Shown here: one piece after another, positions 57,901 through 64,000 of the stretch
Position numbering within the stretch: the stretch's first letter is position 1
Layout: each line of letters begins with the position of its first letter
Origin: Kluyvera sp040932435
Lineage (GTDB): Bacteria > Pseudomonadota > Gammaproteobacteria > Enterobacterales > Enterobacteriaceae
Assembly (NCBI RefSeq): GCF_040932435.1
Contig: NZ_JBFQGA010000001.1
Span: 674,095 to 738,094 of the forward strand
Direction: 5' to 3'
Length of the DNA: 64,000 nt
Program-made: the position numbers and the translations under genes
Notes under the pieces: model-generated
The model's database searches: none
Told to the model about the DNA's origin: nothing
What the model saw: only the letters and a program-made list of their open reading frames with translations

Positions 57901-58123
57901 AAATTTTACCTCTTGTCTTTCCGTCTTGGTGATTCCAGCATACCTCGGATTTGGTTAAAATGTGTGATGCATATCACATATTTTTGTCACTTTTTGTCAG
58001 TGCCTTTATTTTGTGAGTCAGGACAGGAAGAAGTGAATTTTTACTTGTGGGTTCGGGAAAACCCAGCCATATTTGATAGGATGACTTGCAGCTAAACCGC
58101 TTCAGCAAGTAATCGAAATGGAT

Positions 58124-58154
58124 AAAAAAACGGCAGCCATCGGGCTGCCGTTTT
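58124..58154. terminator. bamD terminator
   Basis: Stem CGGCAGCC / GGCTGCCG with loop ATCG. On the minus strand it is followed by T7, 19 bp after the bamD stop; the plus strand also has T4. Confidence 0.92.
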
Positions 58155-58173
58155 GCATTTAATGAAGTCTGAA

Positions 58174-58917
58174 TCAGGACTGCGTGTTTTTGCCGTTGGC
58201 GGCAATAATTTTCGCCACTTTATCAGCCTGCGCCGTCATCTGCATTTCGCGGTATGCATTTTCCATCTTCGGCAGCGCATCGCGCGTTGCTTGAGTATCT
58301 GGATAGTTACGCATCATGTTTTCGGTACGGTTGACCACCGCCACCCACGCACCGCGAGCGGTGTAGTAATCAACAACGGAAAGCTCATACTTCGCCAGAC
58401 GGTCCTTCAGGAATACCAGACGTTTGCTGGCATCGGTCACGTACTGACTGTTCGGATAGCCGCGCACCAGCTTCGAGAAGTCATTGAATGCATCACGTGC
58501 GTGCTGCGGGTCACGGTCGGAGCGATCAACCCCGAAGAAACCTTGCAGCGCGCTATCGTCCAACGCCATGTTTGTCAGACCGCGCATGTACATGACATAG
58601 TCAATGTTAGGATGCGTTGGGTTCAGACGAATGAAACGGTCAATGGCGGCCTGAGCCAGCGGCAGATCGGCATTTTTATAGTATGCGTAGATCAGATCCA
58701 GCTGAACCTGCTGAGAATATGGACCAAATGGATAGCGGTTATCCAACGCTTCCAGTTGCGTTATTGCCTGTTTCCAGTTACCGTCCTGGAGCTTTTGCTG
58801 AGCAGTTGCGTAGATTTCATTAGGCGGATTATCAGGAACCTCTTCCTTTGAACCAGAGCACCCCGCCAAAGCCAGGCTCAACGTGGCCGCTGCCACCAGA
58901 TATTTCATGCGCGTCAT
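58174..58917 (-). CDS. bamD: Outer membrane assembly lipoprotein BamD
   Basis: Essential TPR lipoprotein of the BAM complex. The 247-residue protein has lipobox LAGC (Cys20) and five TPR-like repeats starting at NEIYATAQQKLQDGNW. It is two residues longer than E. coli BamD, at the C-terminal tail. The ATG at 58917 (MTRMKYLVAAA) is preferred over an upstream open stretch. Divergent from rluD. Confidence 0.97.
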   Translation of the reverse strand: MTRMKYLVAAATLSLALAGCSGSKEEVPDNPPNEIYATAQQKLQDGNWKQAITQLEALDNRYPFGPYSQQVQLDLIYAYYKNADLPLAQAAIDRFIRLNPTHPNIDYVMYMRGLTNMALDDSALQGFFGVDRSDRDPQHARDAFNDFSKLVRGYPNSQYVTDASKRLVFLKDRLAKYELSVVDYYTARGAWVAVVNRTENMMRNYPDTQATRDALPKMENAYREMQMTAQADKVAKIIAANGKNTQS

Positions 58918-59049
58918 GACGTTTTGACTTTCCTCAAAATGTTTATACGGGATATTCACAGTTCCTGTTCCCGACTAAGACCAGCTACAATAGCACACTA
59001 TATTAAACGGCAAAGCCGTAAAAACCCAACGTTAACGAAGAAGCTGTAT

Positions 59050-60030
59050 ATGGCACAACGAGTACAACTCACCGCAACGGTGTCCGAGTCACAACTCGGT
59101 CAACGCTTAGATCAGGCTTTGGCCGAAATGTTCCCTGATTATTCGCGATCGCGAATAAAAGAGTGGATTTTAGACCAACGCGTCCAGGTCAACGGCAATA
59201 TTTCAGATAAGCCGAAAGAGAAAGTCATGGGTGGCGAAACCGTCGCTATCGATGCCGAAATCGATGAGGAAATCCGCTTTGAAGCGCAGGATCTCCCGCT
59301 TGATATCGTATATGAAGATGAAGACATAATTGTCATCAACAAGCCGCGTGGTTTCGTGGTGCACCCTGGCGCCGGTAATCCGGACGGCACGGTGCTGAAT
59401 GCGCTGCTGCACTATTATCCGCCGATTGCCGACGTACCGCGTGCGGGCATTGTGCATCGTCTGGATAAAGACACGACCGGTTTAATGGTGGTGGCAAAAA
59501 CCGTTCCTGCTCAAACACGTTTGGTGGAGTCGCTGCAACTGCGCGAAATTACCCGTGAGTATGAAGCGGTGGCCATCGGTCATATGACCGCAGGTGGTTC
59601 CGTTGAGGAACCTATTAGCCGTCACCCTACGAAGCGTACGCATATGGCGGTACACCCAATGGGTAAACCGGCAGTAACGCACTATCGCATTATGGAGCAC
59701 TTCCGTGTGCACACGCGTCTGCGGTTGCGTCTGGAAACCGGACGTACGCACCAGATCCGCGTGCACATGGCTCACATCACCCATCCGCTGGTGGGCGATC
59801 AGGTTTACGGTGGCCGTCCGCGCCCACCAAAAGGCGCATCAGATGAGTTTATCTCAACGCTGCGTAAGTTTGACCGTCAAGCTCTGCATGCGACGATGCT
59901 GCGTCTTTATCACCCGATTTCGGGCATTGAGATGGAATGGCATGCGCCAATCCCTCAGGATATGGTCGATCTTATCGCCGTGATGCGTGCTGACTTTGAA
60001 GAACATAAGGACGAAGTCGACTGGCTATGA
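59050..60030 (+). CDS. rluD: 23S rRNA pseudouridine synthase RluD
   Basis: Makes pseudouridines 1911, 1915 and 1917 in helix 69 of 23S rRNA. It has 326 residues with an N-terminal S4 domain and the catalytic Asp in HRLDKDTTGL. The ATG at 59050 gives MAQRVQLTATVSE; 42 more codons are open upstream but overlap bamD regulatory DNA. Overlaps pgeF by 4 bp. Confidence 0.97.
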   Translation: MAQRVQLTATVSESQLGQRLDQALAEMFPDYSRSRIKEWILDQRVQVNGNISDKPKEKVMGGETVAIDAEIDEEIRFEAQDLPLDIVYEDEDIIVINKPRGFVVHPGAGNPDGTVLNALLHYYPPIADVPRAGIVHRLDKDTTGLMVVAKTVPAQTRLVESLQLREITREYEAVAIGHMTAGGSVEEPISRHPTKRTHMAVHPMGKPAVTHYRIMEHFRVHTRLRLRLETGRTHQIRVHMAHITHPLVGDQVYGGRPRPPKGASDEFISTLRKFDRQALHATMLRLYHPISGIEMEWHAPIPQDMVDLIAVMRADFEEHKDEVDWL

Positions 60031-60758
60031 CCAAAATCATTGTCCCTGAATGGCCGCTGCCGGAAGGCGTCGCGGCCTGCAGCTCAACGCGCGTCGGTGG
60101 TGTTAGCCAAGGAGCCTGGGATTCATTGAATCTCGGGGCTCACTGTGGTGATAACCTCGAGCACGTTGAAGAGAACCGTAAACGCATGTTTGCGGCAGGA
60201 GAACTGCCGTCAAAACCGGTTTGGTTGGAGCAGGTTCATGGCAAAGATGTTTTGCATCTGACCGGTGAACTCTATGCTTCGAAGCGTGCCGATGCGTCTT
60301 ACAGCAATACTCCAGGGACAGTGTGCGCGGTGATGACGGCAGACTGTTTGCCTGTTTTGTTCTGCAACCGCGCAGGCACAGAAGTGGCCGCGGCGCATGC
60401 CGGCTGGCGCGGTCTGTGTGATGGTGTGCTCGAAGAGACCGTGGCTTGCTTTAATGACAGCGCGGATAATCTTCTGGCTTGGTTTGGCCCGGCAATTGGC
60501 CCGCAGGCGTTTGAAGTGGGCCCAGAAGTGCGCGAAGCGTTTATGGCGAAAGATGCCAAAGCGGTGGATGCATTTCGTCCAGTTGGCGAGAAATACTATG
60601 CCGATATATATCTGCTGGCCCGTCAGCGGCTGGCAAATATCGGCGTGACAGCCGTCTTCGGTGGCGACCGCTGTACCTTCAGCGAAAAGGATGATTTTTT
60701 CTCATATCGTCGTGACCGTACTACAGGTCGTATGGCAAGTTTTATCTGGCTGATATAA
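60027..60758 (+). CDS. pgeF: Peptidoglycan editing factor PgeF (YfiH)
   Basis: Multicopper-oxidase-like (DUF152) hydrolase of 243 residues that removes wrongly incorporated L-Ser from UDP-MurNAc. The metal-site residues appear in MTADCLPVLFCN and AAAHAGWRGLCDGV. Start and rluD stop overlap (ATGA). Confidence 0.96.
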   Translation: MTKIIVPEWPLPEGVAACSSTRVGGVSQGAWDSLNLGAHCGDNLEHVEENRKRMFAAGELPSKPVWLEQVHGKDVLHLTGELYASKRADASYSNTPGTVCAVMTADCLPVLFCNRAGTEVAAAHAGWRGLCDGVLEETVACFNDSADNLLAWFGPAIGPQAFEVGPEVREAFMAKDAKAVDAFRPVGEKYYADIYLLARQRLANIGVTAVFGGDRCTFSEKDDFFSYRRDRTTGRMASFIWLI

Positions 60759-60820
60759 CCTATAGAATCAAGACGATCCAGAACGCTGATATTTTTTTCT
60801 CACGGGTTAGGTCATTTAAC

Positions 60821-60849
60821 CTTGAATAATTGAGGGATGACCTCATTTA
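60821..60849 (+). promoter_or_regulatory. Sigma-32 heat-shock promoter of clpB
   Basis: CTTGAAT (60821-60827) and CCTCATTTA (60841-60849) with a 13-bp spacer match the E. coli clpB heat-shock promoter. Confidence 0.92.
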
Positions 60850-60888
60850 ATCTCCTGTAGCAAATTTGACCTAATTATGGGAGGAGTC

Positions 60889-63462
60889 ATGCGTCTGGAT
60901 CGTCTTACCAATAAATTCCAGCTTGCTCTTGCCGATGCTCAGTCACTCGCACTGGGGCAAGACAACCAATTTATCGAACCTCTTCATCTCATGAGCGCCT
61001 TGCTGAATCAGGAAGGGGGATCGGTACGTCCTTTATTAACGTCCGCTGGTATTAATGCTGGCCAGCTTCGTACTGCAATCGAACAGGCGTTGAGCCGTTT
61101 ACCTCAGGTGGAAGGCACCGGCGGTGACGTGCAACCGTCTCAGGATCTGATTCGCGTACTCAATCTTTGCGACAAGCTGGCGCAAAAAAGCGGCGATAAC
61201 TTTATTTCGTCAGAGCTGTTTGTTCTGGCGGCGCTTGAGTCCCGTGGCACCTTGGCTGAATTACTGAAATCAGCCGGCGCGACAACTGCCAATATTACTC
61301 AGGCAATTGAAAAGATGCGTGGAGGTGAAAGCGTGAACGACCAAGGTGCCGAAGACCAACGTCAGGCATTGAAAAAATACACGGTTGATCTGACCGAGCG
61401 TGCTGAACAAGGCAAACTCGATCCGGTTATCGGCCGCGATGAAGAAATTCGCCGTACCATTCAGGTACTGCAACGCCGTACTAAAAATAACCCAGTATTA
61501 ATTGGCGAGCCGGGTGTCGGTAAAACGGCTATCGTCGAAGGGTTAGCACAGCGCATTATCAACGGCGAAGTTCCGGAAGGCTTAAAAGGCCGCCGGGTAC
61601 TGGCGCTGGATATGGGGGCGCTGGTGGCCGGGGCGAAATACCGCGGCGAGTTTGAAGAGCGTTTAAAAGGCGTTTTGAACGATCTGTCTAAACAGGAAGG
61701 CAACGTTATCCTGTTTATCGATGAACTACACACCATGGTAGGCGCGGGTAAAGCGGACGGCGCAATGGACGCCGGGAACATGCTGAAGCCAGCGTTAGCG
61801 CGTGGGGAGTTGCACTGCGTTGGGGCTACAACGCTTGATGAATACCGCCAGTACATCGAAAAGGATGCGGCGCTGGAACGTCGTTTCCAGAAGGTGTTCG
61901 TCGCTCAACCGTCGGTTGAAGACACCATCGCCATTTTGCGTGGCCTTAAAGAACGTTATGAGCTGCACCACCATGTGCAGATCACGGACCCAGCAATCGT
62001 TGCGGCAGCCACGCTGTCCCATCGTTATATTGCTGACCGCCAGTTGCCGGATAAAGCCATCGACCTGATTGATGAAGCTGCATCCAGCATCCGTATGCAG
62101 ATTGACTCTAAACCGGAAGAGTTGGACCGACTTGACCGCCGCATCATCCAACTGAAGTTGGAGCAGCAGGCGTTGCTGAAAGAGTCTGATGAGGCGAGCA
62201 AAAAACGCCTCGATATGCTCAACGAAGAGCTTGAGGATAAAGAACGCCAATACTCTGAATTAGAAGAAGAGTGGAAAGCGGAAAAAGCCTCGCTCTCTGG
62301 TACGCAAACCATTAAGGCTGAGCTTGAACAGGCGAAAATCGCGATTGAACAGGCCCGCCGAGTAGGCGACCTGGCGCGGATGTCTGAGCTGCAATATGGC
62401 AAAATTCCTGAGCTTGAAAAACAGCTGGAAGCAGCCACACAGTCTGAAGGCAAAACCATGCGCCTGTTGCGTAATAAAGTAACGGATGTGGAAATTGCCG
62501 ATGTGCTCGCACGTTGGACCGGCATCCCGGTTGCCAGAATGCTTGAAGGCGAACGCGATAAGCTGTTGCGCATGGAACAGGATTTGCATAGTCGGGTGAT
62601 CGGCCAGAACGAAGCGGTGGAAGCTGTATCAAACGCCATTCGTCGTAGCCGTGCGGGCTTGTCCGATCCGAATCGCCCAATTGGTTCATTCCTGTTCCTG
62701 GGGCCAACCGGGGTAGGTAAAACCGAGCTGTGCAAAGCGCTGGCTAACTTTATGTTCGACAGCGACGATGCGATGGTGCGTATCGATATGTCTGAGTTTA
62801 TGGAAAAACATTCCGTGTCTCGTTTGGTCGGTGCGCCTCCAGGATATGTGGGCTACGAAGAAGGTGGCTACCTGACGGAAGCGGTGCGTCGCCGTCCTTA
62901 CTCCGTCATCCTGCTGGATGAAGTGGAAAAAGCGCATCCGGATGTGTTCAACATTCTACTGCAGGTGCTGGACGATGGCCGCTTGACTGATGGGCAGGGG
63001 AGAACGGTCGATTTCCGTAATACAGTCGTCATTATGACGTCGAACCTCGGCTCTGACCTGATTCAAGAACGCTTTGGTGAGCTGGATTACGGGCACATGA
63101 AAGATTTGGTGTTAGGTGTGGTGAGCCACAGCTTCCGTCCGGAATTCATTAACCGTATAGATGAAGTTGTTGTGTTCCATCCGTTGGGTGAGGCGCATAT
63201 TGCTTCTATTGCACAGATCCAGCTGCAACGGCTGTACAAACGTCTGGAAGAGCGTGGTTATGAAACGCAAATTTCGGATGAGGCTCTGCATCTGCTGAGT
63301 AAAAACGGTTACGACCCGGTTTATGGTGCGCGTCCGTTGAAACGTGCTATTCAGCAGCAGATCGAAAACCCGCTGGCACAGCAAATTCTGTCTGGCGAAC
63401 TGATCCCTGGCAAAATGATTCGTCTGGAAGTAAAGGACGACCATATTGTGGCAGTGCAGTAA
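60889..63462 (+). CDS. clpB: Disaggregase ClpB
   Basis: Hexameric AAA+ chaperone that with DnaK extracts proteins from aggregates. It has 857 residues, the E. coli length: Clp-N domain, AAA-1 (Walker A GEPGVGKT near 206), the coiled-coil M domain (about 410-520) and AAA-2 (GPTGVGKT near 605). The pore-loop segment YVGYEEGGYLTEAV is present. The ATG at 60889 follows GGAGG; four extra upstream codons are not used. Confidence 0.98.
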   Translation: MRLDRLTNKFQLALADAQSLALGQDNQFIEPLHLMSALLNQEGGSVRPLLTSAGINAGQLRTAIEQALSRLPQVEGTGGDVQPSQDLIRVLNLCDKLAQKSGDNFISSELFVLAALESRGTLAELLKSAGATTANITQAIEKMRGGESVNDQGAEDQRQALKKYTVDLTERAEQGKLDPVIGRDEEIRRTIQVLQRRTKNNPVLIGEPGVGKTAIVEGLAQRIINGEVPEGLKGRRVLALDMGALVAGAKYRGEFEERLKGVLNDLSKQEGNVILFIDELHTMVGAGKADGAMDAGNMLKPALARGELHCVGATTLDEYRQYIEKDAALERRFQKVFVAQPSVEDTIAILRGLKERYELHHHVQITDPAIVAAATLSHRYIADRQLPDKAIDLIDEAASSIRMQIDSKPEELDRLDRRIIQLKLEQQALLKESDEASKKRLDMLNEELEDKERQYSELEEEWKAEKASLSGTQTIKAELEQAKIAIEQARRVGDLARMSELQYGKIPELEKQLEAATQSEGKTMRLLRNKVTDVEIADVLARWTGIPVARMLEGERDKLLRMEQDLHSRVIGQNEAVEAVSNAIRRSRAGLSDPNRPIGSFLFLGPTGVGKTELCKALANFMFDSDDAMVRIDMSEFMEKHSVSRLVGAPPGYVGYEEGGYLTEAVRRRPYSVILLDEVEKAHPDVFNILLQVLDDGRLTDGQGRTVDFRNTVVIMTSNLGSDLIQERFGELDYGHMKDLVLGVVSHSFRPEFINRIDEVVVFHPLGEAHIASIAQIQLQRLYKRLEERGYETQISDEALHLLSKNGYDPVYGARPLKRAIQQQIENPLAQQILSGELIPGKMIRLEVKDDHIVAVQ

Positions 63463-63478
63463 GTTATAAAAGTAAGGA

Positions 63479-63505
63479 AACGGGCCCCGAGGGGCCCGTT
63501 TTTGT
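63479..63505 (+). terminator. clpB terminator
   Basis: Stem AACGGGCCCC / GGGGCCCGTT and T5, 16 bp after the clpB stop. Confidence 0.92.
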
Positions 63506-63575
63506 ATAAAAGCCAATCAAAAATAAGCGTTATGTATGAAAAATGAGCGAACGATAAGTTTTTATTGTTTTCTGC

Positions 63576-63603
63576 TTGCGGGATCTCAATTTCTCCCTAT
63601 AAT
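63576..63603 (+). promoter_or_regulatory. rRNA operon promoter P1
   Basis: TTGCGG (63576-63581) and TATAAT (63598-63603) with the short 16-bp spacer typical of rrn P1, followed by GCGGCCCC. A-T-rich sequence upstream (63540-63572) resembles an UP element. Confidence 0.85.
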
Positions 63604-63695
63604 GCGGCCCCACTGAGACGGAACAACGGCAAGCAAGCCGCCGGGTCAGCGAGGTTCTCCTGAGAATCTCGGCAGAGAAAAGCGAAATTAAACGC

Positions 63696-63723
63696 TTGAC
63701 TCTGTAGCGGGAAAGCGTAATAT
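63696..63723 (+). promoter_or_regulatory. rRNA operon promoter P2
   Basis: TTGACT (63696-63701) and TAATAT (63718-63723) with a 16-bp spacer, about 120 bp after P1, as in E. coli rrn operons. Confidence 0.88.
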
Positions 63724-63758
63724 GCACATCCCGCGCCGCTACGAAAGCGAAGCGGCAC

Positions 63759-63770
63759 TGCTCTTTAACA
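63759..63770 (+). promoter_or_regulatory. rrn leader boxA antitermination site
   Basis: TGCTCTTTAACA is the conserved boxA recognised by NusB-S10 for rRNA antitermination. Confidence 0.9.
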
Positions 63771-63906
63771 ATTTATCAGACAATCTGTGTGGGCACTCGA
63801 AGATACGGATTCTTAAACGTCGCAAGACGCTAAATGAATACCAAGTCTCTTGAGTGAACATACGTAATTCATTACGAAGTTTAATTCACGAGCATCAAAC
63901 ACTTTT

Positions 63907-64000
63907 AAATTGAAGAGTTTGATCATGGCTCAGATTGAACGCTGGCGGCAGGCCTAACACATGCAAGTCGAACGGTAGCACAGAGAGCTTGCTCTTGGGT
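63907..64000 (+). rRNA. 16S ribosomal RNA (5' end only)
   Basis: The first 94 bases of 16S rRNA start at AAATTGAAGAGTTTGATCAT and reach the V1 region around GTCGAACGGTAGCACAGAGAG. The gene runs off the window. In E. coli rrnG lies at this position after clpB. Confidence 0.98.

Overview
The window is about 64 kb of chromosome from a member of the Enterobacteriaceae close to Escherichia, Citrobacter and Enterobacter. Most proteins have the length and near-identical sequence of their E. coli counterparts (RecA, AlaS, CsrA, LuxS, TrmD, ClpB). REP/BIME repeats, MicA, the LexA, sigma-32 and TyrR sites and the pheL attenuator are also of enteric type. I cannot name the genus from sequence alone.

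Layout. 1-10.3 kb: pncC (5' end cut), recA, recX, alaS, csrA, one tRNA-Ser and three tRNA-Arg genes, a BON lipoprotein, yqaB, yqaA, gshA, micA, luxS. 10.4-10.7 kb: a tandem 92-bp BIME array. 10.7-18.9 kb, minus strand: emrRAB multidrug efflux, an intact YgaY-type MFS transporter and proVWX glycine betaine uptake. 19.3-23.8 kb: an AhpD-like protein divergent from a MocR regulator, then ygaM, ygaC, alaE, a YodC-like protein and ygaP. Against E. coli K-12, ygaZH, nrdHIEF, stpA and ygaV are absent.

23.9-35.1 kb is the main accessory block. It holds a TonB-dependent siderophore-type receptor with a periplasmic binding protein, a secreted protein made of 11-residue repeats, and a complete anaerobic heme use operon (heme/hemoglobin receptor, ChuT, ChuW, ChuX, ChuY, ChuU, HmuV) behind a good Fur box. 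Heme would cross the outer membrane by the TonB receptor, be passed by ChuT to ChuU/HmuV, and be opened by the radical-SAM enzyme ChuW, with ChuX as carrier and ChuY as reductase. The aerobic heme-degrading ChuS is not in the window.

35.3-36.8 kb carries two phage-type genes, an SOS-regulated DinI/MsgA-like gene and bor, next to ssrA (tmRNA). Direct copies of the ssrA terminator bracket bor.

37-48.2 kb is conserved housekeeping: smpB, ratAB, bamE, recN, nadK, grpE, corB, ypjD, ffh and the rpsP-rimM-trmD-rplS operon. 48.3-50.2 kb is an inserted pair, a Met/His-rich DUF2946-like protein and a PepSY membrane protein. 50.2-63.5 kb: yfiRNB (c-di-GMP signalling), aroF-tyrA, an inserted SMP-30 gene, pheL-pheA, raiA, bamD, rluD-pgeF and clpB. 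The window ends in the promoters, leader and first 94 bases of a 16S rRNA gene.
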